A stretch of DNA of 17,178 bases, taken from assembly GCA_009778535.1 (NCBI GenBank), contig WRJP01000022.1:1-17178 (forward strand), written 5' to 3'. This stretch comes from Propionibacteriaceae bacterium (GTDB lineage: Bacteria > Actinomycetota > Actinomycetes > Propionibacteriales > Propionibacteriaceae). The stretch's first letter is position 1, and each line of letters starts with the position of its first letter. Below the pieces are notes generated by a model that saw nothing but the letters and a program-made list of their open reading frames with translations, had not been told where the DNA came from and did not search any database. The position numbers were made by a program, and so were the translations under genes. Below are positions 1 through 7,269 of this stretch, in pieces.

Positions 1-809
1 TGGACATCCGCGACTATTTCAACTCTATCGACATCGAAACCCTGCTACCCATCTTGCACCAGACCATCAGTGACGACCCGCCGCTGTTTTCATTCTTGAA
101 AAAGCTGCTAACCGCTGATGCCGCCTGGTTCAATGGAGAAGTCGTCACGTTGAAGCGTGGCGTAATGGCTGGCATCCCGCTCGCGGGTTTTTTGGCCAAT
201 CTGTATTTAGGCGAGCTAGATCGATATTTTGTTAATAACGGCTGCCCCTACGCACGTTATTCTGACGATATCGTAGTGTTTGCTGACACTGAGTCTGAGT
301 TGGTGCAACACCGCCTGTTCATCCATGAATGGCTCAAGCTGCATGGTCTAGCGGTCAATACGCGCAAGGAGTTCATAACACCTCCCGGACAGACGTGGGA
401 ATTCCTGGGAATCGCCTTCTGCGAAGGAGAAATCCAGATTTCAAAAACCACCGAACTCAAACTCAAAGCTAAAATCCGGCGCAAAGCCCGAGCACTGCGA
501 CGCTGGATGCTACGCAGCCAAGCCCAACCCGACCAGGCGGTGGGGGTAATGATTCGGGTATTTAACCGTAAGCTTTTTCTGGCCTCGGGCAATAAAGAAC
601 TCAACTGGTCGAGGTGGTTCTTCCCCTTGCTAACATCCGACGAAACACTGCGAACTATTGACTCTTACCTCCAGCAGTATTTGCGTTGGATACCCTCCGG
701 ACGGCACAGTCGCAGCAACTACCGAACCGATTACGACACGTTAAAGCGTCTGGGATACCGCACTCTCGTAAACGAATTCCACCGCTACCGAAAGCTGCGC
801 GCCGAGTGA
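1..809 (+). CDS. Reverse transcriptase, 3' part (5' end outside window)
   Basis: The frame is open from the first base (first full codon at 3) to TGA at 807-809, giving 268 residues, so the true start lies upstream. Visible RT motifs, numbered from that codon: DIRDYFNSI at 1-9 (domain A, first catalytic Asp), GIPLAGFLANLYL at 57-69 (template/primer motif), YSDD at 86-89 (catalytic pair, bases 258-269) and WEFLGI at 132-137. About 130 residues follow, basic and helical in look, with aromatic-rich WSRWFFPLL and a conserved-looking end. I see no HNH endonuclease or typical group II intron maturase ending, so this is more likely a non-intron RT (retron, DGR, Abi or 'unknown group' class) than an intron protein. 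It converges on ilvE with 34 bp between stop codons. The exact RT class cannot be assigned without the N-terminus and upstream DNA. A defence role is inference only. Confidence 0.85.
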   Translation, partial: DIRDYFNSIDIETLLPILHQTISDDPPLFSFLKKLLTADAAWFNGEVVTLKRGVMAGIPLAGFLANLYLGELDRYFVNNGCPYARYSDDIVVFADTESELVQHRLFIHEWLKLHGLAVNTRKEFITPPGQTWEFLGIAFCEGEIQISKTTELKLKAKIRRKARALRRWMLRSQAQPDQAVGVMIRVFNRKLFLASGNKELNWSRWFFPLLTSDETLRTIDSYLQQYLRWIPSGRHSRSNYRTDYDTLKRLGYRTLVNEFHRYRKLRAE

Positions 810-843
810 ACGAAAGACCAAAACTGGCAGAAATTCACCAAGA

Positions 844-1929
844 TTAGACGACTCTTTGCATCCACGAGTGAGTGTCTTCGACATGCCCGAATTGGATTCC
901 CACCAGGCGTTCCCTGATAGCCATCGTGACAGCGCCCAGGGGCTGTGCTAACTGGTACTGCGCCTGCTTAGTCTTGAAAGCATTCACTGGAGTGATCACT
1001 GCGGCAGTACCGCAGGAGAACGCCTCTGTGATCGAACCGTCTTGGACGAAGCTGTACAAGTCGTCAGGAGTGATTCGACATTCTGCGGTCGGGATGCCCA
1101 AATCTGCGGCCACCTGAATGATTGATCTGCGGGTGATGCCGTCCAAGATCGTTCCGGTGAGGGCAGGAGTGAGCAGCTTGCCATCTTTGAGGACGAACAA
1201 ATTCATGCCGCCGAATTCCTCAACGCGATCTTTGTTCGATGCCTCAATGAATAACACCTGAGCACAGTCCTGCTCGTAACCTTCATATTGTGCAATCAGT
1301 GATGCAGCGTAGTTTCCGCCGCATTTCGCACTGCCCGTACCGCCAATGCCAGCCCTGGCGTATTCATCAGTAATCCAGATGTCAACTGGCTTTACGCCGT
1401 CCTTCGAGAAGTACATTGCCGCTGGCGCTGCGATGACGCAGAAAGTACAGACCTTTGCCGCTCGCACTCCAAGATAGGCTTCGCTAGCAAACATTATTGG
1501 TCTGATATACAACGTCTGTTCACCTGCTCCTTGCGGCACCCAGCGCGAATCGGTTGCAACTAAGCGTTCTACTGCTGTCATGAAATCTGCTGTCGGGATT
1601 TGCGGCAGCATCATGCGCCGCGCAGATTGGTTGAACCGCTTGGCGTTTTCTTCGGGTCTAAACAACCAGATCGAATCGTCTGCCCAACGATAAGCCTTCA
1701 TACCTTCGAATATTTCTTGGCCATAGTGCAGTACTGCTGCTGCTGGATGTAATTGGAATGGCGCGAAAGGCACAATTCCATCGTCAAACCAACCTTCGCC
1801 GTCTTTCCAAGTTGCCAGCGCCATATGGTCTGTATAGTAATCACAGAAACCAGGGTCTGCCAGGATGTTGGCCAGTTGCTCCTCGCTAGCTGGAGCAGTA
1901 TTAGGGGTCAAACCGAATTGAAGTGCCAT
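844..1929 (-). CDS. ilvE: Branched-chain amino acid aminotransferase IlvE
   Basis: PLP-dependent transaminase (fold type IV) that makes Leu, Ile and Val from their 2-oxoacids and glutamate; cytoplasmic. The protein is 361 residues from the chosen start, close to the usual actinobacterial length. Key sequence: LHYGQEIFEGMKAYR at 67-81, the PLP lysine in GTGSAKCGGNYAAS (Lys202), GGMNLF, and the ACGTAAV-type FSCGTAAVITPV near the C-terminus. The frame stays open up to an ATG at 2028, but the 33 extra residues look unlike any IlvE N-terminus and no good ribosome site precedes them. At ATG 1929 a TACTAT hexamer ends 6 nt upstream, which fits a leaderless message. It is divergent from leuB, and both genes serve the same pathway. 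Identity is very secure; the start is likely. Confidence 0.95.
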   Translation of the reverse strand: MALQFGLTPNTAPASEEQLANILADPGFCDYYTDHMALATWKDGEGWFDDGIVPFAPFQLHPAAAVLHYGQEIFEGMKAYRWADDSIWLFRPEENAKRFNQSARRMMLPQIPTADFMTAVERLVATDSRWVPQGAGEQTLYIRPIMFASEAYLGVRAAKVCTFCVIAAPAAMYFSKDGVKPVDIWITDEYARAGIGGTGSAKCGGNYAASLIAQYEGYEQDCAQVLFIEASNKDRVEEFGGMNLFVLKDGKLLTPALTGTILDGITRRSIIQVAADLGIPTAECRITPDDLYSFVQDGSITEAFSCGTAAVITPVNAFKTKQAQYQLAQPLGAVTMAIRERLVGIQFGHVEDTHSWMQRVV

Positions 1930-1935
1930 AGGTAA

Positions 1936-1941
1936 ATAGTA
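1936..1941 (-). promoter_or_regulatory. ilvE -10 element, leaderless start
   Basis: On the minus strand TACTAT is followed by 6 nt (TTACCT) and then the ATG at 1929. No Shine-Dalgarno precedes that ATG, so transcription probably begins at or next to the start codon. No good -35 was found at 17-19 nt spacing. Confidence 0.55.
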
Positions 1942-2038
1942 GTGCCATCGGATTGGCTGGCGACACGCGTGTTTGCCATTCGACGGGCAGAAATGACGCA
2001 GCCGGTGATGCGTACTTTGGTTCAACATAAGATACGCC

Positions 2039-2068
2039 TTGGAAAATATACGGCACGCAGCGTAGTCT
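2039..2068 (+). promoter_or_regulatory. leuB promoter, leaderless start
   Basis: TTGGAA (2039-2044) and TAGTCT (2063-2068) are separated by 18 nt. The GTG start of leuB begins 7 nt after the -10, and there is no Shine-Dalgarno. This fits a sigma70-type housekeeping promoter producing a leaderless mRNA. Confidence 0.5.
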
Positions 2069-2075
2069 CACCTGC

Positions 2076-3134
2076 GTGAATCAAAATGACGTAATCACTA
2101 TTTCAGTAATCGCTGGGGATGGAATCGGCCCGGAAGTTGTTTCCGAGGGGTTGAAGGTTCTCGAAGCGGGGATGGGCAACGCTAAGCTCAACATCGTACC
2201 GGTTGATTTGGGTGCCGACCGTTGGCTGCGTACTGGCGAAGTGCTCCCCGATGCCGAATTGCAGCAACTCGCCCAAAGCGACGCGATACTCCTAGGCGCG
2301 GTAGGAGCGGCACCAGGCTCAAAGCAAATCCCCAGTGGCTTGCTAGAACGCAATCTACTGCTGAAACTGCGCTTTACATTCGATCAATACATCAACCTAC
2401 GTCCATCCAAACTGTATCCAGGTGCCAAGACGCCGCTGGCTGACTGGGTTGTGGCGCAAGGTCCGATAGATTTTGTGGTCATTCGTGAAGGTACCGAGGG
2501 ACTGTACTGCGGCAATGGCGGAGCCGTCCGCGTGGATACCCCGCAAGAGATAGCCAACGAGGTTAGCGTCAACACTGCCTACGGTGTGGAGCGCGTCGTC
2601 GCTGATGCTTTCAGTCGCGCCTTGACCAGGGGCGGCAAGGTTACGTTAGTGCATAAGCACAACGTTTTGGTGAACGCTGGCGGGCTGTGGAATCGGATTT
2701 TCCAGCGTTATAGCCAGCAGCACCCAGAGGTAGAAACCGATTATCTACACATTGACGCGGCGACGATTGCCATGGTTCAAAATCCACAGCGTTTCGATGT
2801 GATCGTGACTGACAATCTTTTCGGGGACATCATCACTGACTTGGCCGGAGCGATCACTGGCGGCATCGGGTTGGCTGCGAGCGCAAATATCAACGCCGCT
2901 GGGGTTTTCCCCTCAATGTTTGAGCCGGTTCACGGCTCTGCCCCCGACATTGCAGGTCTTGGAATCGCCGATCCCACCGCGACGATTTTGTCCACCGCTC
3001 TCATGCTGCAACATTTGGGCTACACCGAAGCAGCTGCCCGCATTGAAGCAGCCGTTGATGCCGACATTTCCGAACGGGGCGACACCAAGCGCACCACCAG
3101 CGAAATTGGGGATGCCATCGCTTCGCGCCTGTAG
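2076..3134 (+). CDS. leuB: 3-isopropylmalate dehydrogenase LeuB
   Basis: Oxidises and decarboxylates 3-isopropylmalate to 2-oxoisocaproate with NAD+ in leucine synthesis; a cytoplasmic metal-dependent beta-decarboxylating dehydrogenase. The 352 residues cover the full family. Motifs: IAGDGIGPE at 12-20, substrate arginines in LLLKLRF and INLRP (94-110), REGTEGLYCG at 137-146, catalytic Lys194 in LVHKHN, metal-binding Asp227, Asp251 and Asp255 (DNLFGDIITD), and the NAD-binding EPVHGSAPDIAG near 285-296. The start is GTG at 2076, set by the family N-terminus and the leaderless promoter just upstream. TartrateDH-like relatives share the fold, but the adjacent ilvE and nearby ilvBNC support LeuB. 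It lies divergent to ilvE and convergent with the ATPase gene. Confidence 0.95.
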   Translation: MNQNDVITISVIAGDGIGPEVVSEGLKVLEAGMGNAKLNIVPVDLGADRWLRTGEVLPDAELQQLAQSDAILLGAVGAAPGSKQIPSGLLERNLLLKLRFTFDQYINLRPSKLYPGAKTPLADWVVAQGPIDFVVIREGTEGLYCGNGGAVRVDTPQEIANEVSVNTAYGVERVVADAFSRALTRGGKVTLVHKHNVLVNAGGLWNRIFQRYSQQHPEVETDYLHIDAATIAMVQNPQRFDVIVTDNLFGDIITDLAGAITGGIGLAASANINAAGVFPSMFEPVHGSAPDIAGLGIADPTATILSTALMLQHLGYTEAAARIEAAVDADISERGDTKRTTSEIGDAIASRL

Positions 3135-3157
3135 CGCTCCCGGTTAGCTGAACACCC

Positions 3158-3212
3158 AACCCGGTGGTTGCCGCGAACCGAAGGTTCGTGTATCGAAACC
3201 CGGTGGTTGAGA
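3158..3212 (+). repeat. REP-like palindromic intergenic repeat, copy 1
   Basis: The core at 3166-3200 reads GGTT, 3 nt, then the hairpin CGAACC-GAA-GGTTCG, then TGTATCGAAACC; the outer GGTT can pair with the final AACC. The 13-bp AACCCGGTGGTTG occurs at 3158-3170 and again at 3197-3209, suggesting the start of a second, decayed unit. It sits between the convergent ends of leuB and the ATPase gene, where a hairpin could also help stop transcription. The same design occurs twice at 12884-12998. Confidence 0.75.
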
Positions 3213-3233
3213 GTAGATGTGCGTATTTGAGGA

Positions 3234-5597
3234 CTATCGGGCAGCGAACAACCGTCGAGGTTCTTTGGTCACCCAACCAACAGCCCACCACAGCGCCTCA
3301 ATAAGAGCTAGCGACACGACGCCAATTACCAGTCCATTGGTCAGAACGTCCGGGTGAGAAATGTCGATGCTGAAGAAGTGTTGCCCCAAAGGCAAACTAA
3401 AAATGAGCACGTAGGCACTGAAACAACCCACGATCATGACGATCTTCCACCAGACATATGGCCTGGAGTTGACCACCATGATCCAGATACCTCCCATCAG
3501 CAACGTAATCAATGCTGAGGTACTCGCCTGCACCCACTGTTGATGCGGAGCATCGTCAGCAGGCAACACCAGCAGATAGGAGATGAAAACTGTTACCGCA
3601 ACTATCACTCCGGCAGGGATGCCGAAAGTAAGCACCCGCTTCAAAAAGTGCGGCCGGGCTCGCTCGACGCTGGGAGCCAAAGCCAGAATCGCTGCTGGCA
3701 CTCCGATGGTGAACCATCCCACTAGCGTTATTTGAATGGGGACGAACGGAAAGGCGAAATGCCCAATGGCAACAAATAGTGCCAGCAGAATCGAATACAT
3801 CGTCTTGCTCAAGAAGAAGTTAGCGACTCGTTCAATGTTTCCGATCACCCGACGGCCTTCAGCAACCACCGACGGCAGTGATGCGAAGGAGTCGTTCAAC
3901 AAAACCACCTGCGCCACGGCACGTGTAGCTGCCGCCCCCGACCCCATAGCGACACCTAAATCGGATTCCTTTATCGCCAGCACGTCATTCACGCCGTCAC
4001 CAGTCATGGCGACCTTGTGTCCTTTGGATTGCAGCGCAGTCACCATTTGACGTTTTTGCTGGGGTGTCACCCGTCCAAAAACACCCTTCTCGTCTACCAC
4101 TGCCGCGAACGCAGCATCGTCAAGATTTTCCAGTTGGCGGGCATCGACCACAGCTCCAACGTCCATCCCCAGCGATTCCATGATCGCCCCCACAGATTTT
4201 GCGTTATCACCGGAGATGACTTTAACCGTCACGTCTTGGGCTCGGAAAAATGCCAAGGTGTCCTTCGCTTCTGGCCGGACATGTTGCTCCAATACAACTA
4301 ATGCAAGCGCTGTGACGGTTCCAGGCGCTTGAGCAGCATCAACTAAATGCTCCCCTTGCCCGAGTAGGAGCACTCGCCGTCCCGTGGCACCAATCTCATC
4401 AGCGATTAGCGCAACCTGCGAACCGGGAGCAGCCAGCACATCAGGTGCTCCCAACACCAGGTTGTTCGCGCCCGAAACAAAGGAGATACCCGACCACTTC
4501 TTCGCGGAGGTGAATGGTGCCATTGCGGCCACCTCCCACCGCATTGCAGGAGAAGTTAACTCGTGAGAAATGGCACGCATCGAAGCATTTGGAGTTATGT
4601 CAGCAGCAGCAAATTGCGCCAAAGCCTCCCGGCAACTGGTTTCGTCCATGTCGCCGACCAGAACCAAGTCGGCAAAACGTAGCCCGTTTTCAGTCAAGGT
4701 GCCAGTTTTGTCTGCGCAAACCACATCCACTCTGGCAAGACCTTCAACTGCTGGCATTTCTTGAATGAGCACCTTTTGTCTACCCAGGCGAATAACCGCC
4801 GCAGCGAATGCCGCCGAAGTGAGGAAAACCAGACCTTCTGGCACCATCGGCACCAGTGCCCCAGACATGCGCAAAATGATCTGCTGCCAAGAGCCGCCCT
4901 GTAGCGATTGCACCACAATTGTCGCTATTCCGACCGGAATCATCAACCAGGTGATTATTTTCAAGATGACGTTGATGCCCGACTGTAATTCAGAGTGGGT
5001 CAGGGTGAATTTATTGGCTTGGGCAGTCAAACCGGTGGCATATGAATCGGTGCCGACCTTGGTCACAATGAACGCGCCAGCCCCACTGATGACATGACTG
5101 CCAGACATCAGTTCATCCCCAGCAGTTTTAACAACCGGATCGGATTCGCCAGTGAGCAGCGATTCGTCAACTTCCAGATATGACGCTTCTAGCACTTGGC
5201 CGTCTACAACTATTTGATCTCCAGGGGCTATTTCGATTATGTCGTCTAGCACAATCTGTTCCCGCGCAAGCTCTGCGACCTTGCCATCGCGTCGGACTGA
5301 GGAATGTCCCTCCCCTACCACAGCTAAGGAGTCCAGCGTCCGTTTTGCCCGTAACTCCTGAATGATGCCGATGCCCGAGTTCGCAATGATGAACAGCCCG
5401 AAAAACGAATTGATGAACGATCCGGTACTGATCACCATGACGAACAGCACTAGCAATAAAGCGTTAATGCGGGTGAAAACGTTCGCCTTGACAATATCCC
5501 AACTGGTGCGTCCCGAACGCGGCGGCAACGTGTTTACCTGCCCGGCGGCGACGCGCGCAGCGACTTCCGAATGAGTAAGACCAGGATTAGTCATCAC
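3234..5597 (-). CDS. ctpE: Cation-transporting P-type ATPase, CtpE-like
   Basis: Membrane pump that moves a cation using ATP. The closest match I recall is mycobacterial CtpE, reported to take part in calcium uptake, and similarity runs end to end over 787 residues. Order of parts: two N-terminal helices (about 45-82); actuator domain with LLTGES (TGE at 149-151); helices at about 208-232 and 243-268 with PMVPEG at 250-255 in the transport path; phosphorylation loop DKTGT with Asp296; nucleotide domain with KWSG (367-370) and SGDN (462-465); hinge TGDGVND (532-538); then about six C-terminal helices. There is no N-terminal heavy-metal (CxxC) domain. The start codon is GTG at 5597, 7 nt after a TATTCT -10, with ATG at 5594 as second choice. 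It follows ilvC by 56 bp but has its own promoter, so it may not belong to the ilv operon. Confidence 0.9.
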   Translation of the reverse strand: MMTNPGLTHSEVAARVAAGQVNTLPPRSGRTSWDIVKANVFTRINALLLVLFVMVISTGSFINSFFGLFIIANSGIGIIQELRAKRTLDSLAVVGEGHSSVRRDGKVAELAREQIVLDDIIEIAPGDQIVVDGQVLEASYLEVDESLLTGESDPVVKTAGDELMSGSHVISGAGAFIVTKVGTDSYATGLTAQANKFTLTHSELQSGINVILKIITWLMIPVGIATIVVQSLQGGSWQQIILRMSGALVPMVPEGLVFLTSAAFAAAVIRLGRQKVLIQEMPAVEGLARVDVVCADKTGTLTENGLRFADLVLVGDMDETSCREALAQFAAADITPNASMRAISHELTSPAMRWEVAAMAPFTSAKKWSGISFVSGANNLVLGAPDVLAAPGSQVALIADEIGATGRRVLLLGQGEHLVDAAQAPGTVTALALVVLEQHVRPEAKDTLAFFRAQDVTVKVISGDNAKSVGAIMESLGMDVGAVVDARQLENLDDAAFAAVVDEKGVFGRVTPQQKRQMVTALQSKGHKVAMTGDGVNDVLAIKESDLGVAMGSGAAATRAVAQVVLLNDSFASLPSVVAEGRRVIGNIERVANFFLSKTMYSILLALFVAIGHFAFPFVPIQITLVGWFTIGVPAAILALAPSVERARPHFLKRVLTFGIPAGVIVAVTVFISYLLVLPADDAPHQQWVQASTSALITLLMGGIWIMVVNSRPYVWWKIVMIVGCFSAYVLIFSLPLGQHFFSIDISHPDVLTNGLVIGVVSLALIEALWWAVGWVTKEPRRLFAAR

Positions 5598-5604
5598 TTG
5601 GCTA

Positions 5605-5610
5605 AGAATA
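5605..5610 (-). promoter_or_regulatory. ctpE -10 element, leaderless start
   Basis: Minus-strand TATTCT is followed by 7 nt (TAGCCAA) and then GTG ATG. No Shine-Dalgarno is present between. The -35 is not clear. Confidence 0.45.
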
Positions 5611-5653
5611 CCTGCCCTTCAAATCGCTGGCGCGAAATGTCGCCATAGCTGCC

Positions 5654-6682
5654 TCAACGTGCAGCGGTACCCTCGACATAATCATCGTCATGACCTTTAA
5701 CCCAAGCCATCAACTTGCGCAGTTTCTTGCCGGTGGCCTCAATCGGATGTTGCTCAGCCTTCTCGCGCAGCGAGTGAAATTCAACTGCTCCATTGTCCTG
5801 ATCGGCGATGAACCTTTCCGCAAAAGCCCCAGAGGTTATGGTATTCAAAGTCTGTTTCATCCTGGCTTTAACGCTCGCGTCGATGATCGCAGGGCCAGTC
5901 ACGTAATCGCCATACTCAGCGGTGTCGGAGATGCTCCACCGCATCTTTGCGATGCCACCTTCGTACATCAGATCAACGATGAGTTTCAACTCGTGCAGAC
6001 ACTCAAAGTAAGCGACCTCGGGCTGATATCCGGCCTCAACCAGAGTTTCCCAGCCTGCCAGCACCAGCGACGACATACCACCGCACAGGACAGCCTGCTC
6101 TCCGAAAAGATCAGTTTCAGTCTCCTCGGTGAAAGTGGTTTTAATCCCACCGGCTCGTAGTCCGCCGATCGCTTTTGCATACGACAGCGTGAGCGGCCAG
6201 GCTTTACCGGATTCGTCTTTTTCAACAGCTACTACGACAGGCACTCCGCGGCCTTCTGCGTATTCGCGTCGTACTAGATGTCCGGGCCCTTTGGGGGCGA
6301 CCATACAGACATCGACGCCATCAGGTGGGGCAATGTAGCCGAAACGAATGTTGAATCCGTGCGCGAAAAAGAGTGCGTCGCCAGGAACCAAACTCGGCTG
6401 GATTGCCTCGGCGTAGATTTTGCGCTGCGTCTGATCTGGAGCAAGAATCATGATTAAATCTGATTCTTCGGCTGCCTGAGCCACAGGGAGTACCCGCAGA
6501 CCCTGATCTAACGCTGCCGCCCAACTCTTTGAGCCTTCACGCAAACCGACTCTGACGTCAACGCCGGAATCGCGCAGCGATAAAGCGTGAGCGTGGCCTT
6601 GGGAGCCATACCCGATTACTGCGACTTGCCGGTTTTGAATCACCGAAAGGTCGGCGTCATCGTCATAAAACATCTCTGCCAT
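5654..6682 (-). CDS. ilvC: Ketol-acid reductoisomerase IlvC
   Basis: Converts acetolactate or acetohydroxybutyrate to the dihydroxyacid with NADPH and Mg2+, the second common step of Val, Ile and Leu synthesis. At 342 residues it is a short class I enzyme. Visible: Rossmann motif GYGSQGHAHA at 24-33, catalytic His108 in FAHGFNI, KGPGH at 131-135, and the metal-binding acids Asp191, Glu195, Glu227 and Glu231 (DLFGEQ; FECLHELKL). The ATG at 6682 has AGGA 10 nt upstream, an ordinary ribosome site, as expected for a downstream operon gene. It lies 59 bp after ilvN on the same strand, so it is probably the third gene of ilvBNC. No clear terminator was found after it. Confidence 0.97.
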   Translation of the reverse strand: MAEMFYDDDADLSVIQNRQVAVIGYGSQGHAHALSLRDSGVDVRVGLREGSKSWAAALDQGLRVLPVAQAAEESDLIMILAPDQTQRKIYAEAIQPSLVPGDALFFAHGFNIRFGYIAPPDGVDVCMVAPKGPGHLVRREYAEGRGVPVVVAVEKDESGKAWPLTLSYAKAIGGLRAGGIKTTFTEETETDLFGEQAVLCGGMSSLVLAGWETLVEAGYQPEVAYFECLHELKLIVDLMYEGGIAKMRWSISDTAEYGDYVTGPAIIDASVKARMKQTLNTITSGAFAERFIADQDNGAVEFHSLREKAEQHPIEATGKKLRKLMAWVKGHDDDYVEGTAAR

Positions 6683-6741
6683 GAGGTTGTTTTCCTTTCA
6701 TTTCTTTCACTTCTGGGTCGGTTCGGGTGCCCAAGAATCAG

Positions 6742-7269
6742 CTACAGCACTCCGCGACGATTAATCTTTGCACGATCAGCGAGGGATTTGGAGCCGCGAC
6801 CAAGAGCGACCAAACCAGATTGTACTAGCTCACGCACTCCAAACGGATGCAGCATTTGCAGTAACGCGCTTAACTTCTGCGGAGAGCCAGTGGCTTCTAT
6901 GGTCACCGAATCTATCTGCACATCGACCGTCCTACCGCGGAAAAGATTCACGATCTCAATGATCTGGCCGCGCGTAGCAGGGTCTGCTTTTACCTTTATC
7001 AGCATTAGCTCGCGTTGTACGGCGTGTTCATCTTCAAGTTCGATGACTTTTAAGACTTCGATCAGTTTGTTCAATTGTTTCACGATCTGTTCGAGCACCA
7101 ACTCATTTTCGACTGACACCATGATGGTGATGCGGGACAGTTCCAAATCCTCGGTCACACCAACAGCCAGCGATTCAATGTTGTAACCGCGTCTGGCAAA
7201 AAGACCAGCGATACGAGCCAGTACGCCTGGCCGGTTCTGTACCAAAATGCTCAGCGTGTGCTTCTTCAC
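6742..7269 (-). CDS. ilvN: Acetolactate synthase small (regulatory) subunit IlvN
   Basis: Regulatory subunit of acetohydroxyacid synthase, which activates IlvB and confers valine feedback inhibition. It has an N-terminal ACT domain (HTLSILVQNRPGVLARIAG, with the NRPGVL effector-site loop) and the usual C-terminal domain ending in LVQSGLVALGRG. I set the start at GTG 7269, giving 175 residues: GGAGG lies 6 nt upstream, the N-terminus VKKHTLSILVQ is typical, and GTGA overlaps the ilvB stop by 4 bp, which suggests translational coupling. The frame stays open to a TTG at 7287, but that choice adds unlike residues and ignores the ribosome site. Confidence 0.95.
   Translation of the reverse strand: MKKHTLSILVQNRPGVLARIAGLFARRGYNIESLAVGVTEDLELSRITIMVSVENELVLEQIVKQLNKLIEVLKVIELEDEHAVQRELMLIKVKADPATRGQIIEIVNLFRGRTVDVQIDSVTIEATGSPQKLSALLQMLHPFGVRELVQSGLVALGRGSKSLADRAKINRRGVL

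Noticed and set aside
1930..2028. 33-residue N-terminal extension of IlvE to the ATG at 2028
   Set aside because: Its residues do not resemble any IlvE start, no ribosome site precedes it, and the extension would overlap the -10 at 1936-1941 that fits the ATG at 1929.
3158..3209. 13-bp direct repeat AACCCGGTGGTTG as an attachment or target-site duplication
   Set aside because: The interval is only 39 bp and contains the palindromic repeat; nothing resembling an integrase or mobile gene is adjacent. It is better read as the beginning of two repeat units.
3234..3291. Overlap of ORFs at the end of the ATPase as a separate small gene
   Set aside because: The minus-strand frame at 3001-3291 lies in another frame across the leuB end and the repeat, and it has no protein-like features.
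6587..7186. 199-codon plus-strand frame
   Set aside because: It runs antisense across ilvC, the gap and ilvN, is very rich in Ser, Thr and Arg, and has no recognisable protein features; a shadow of real genes.
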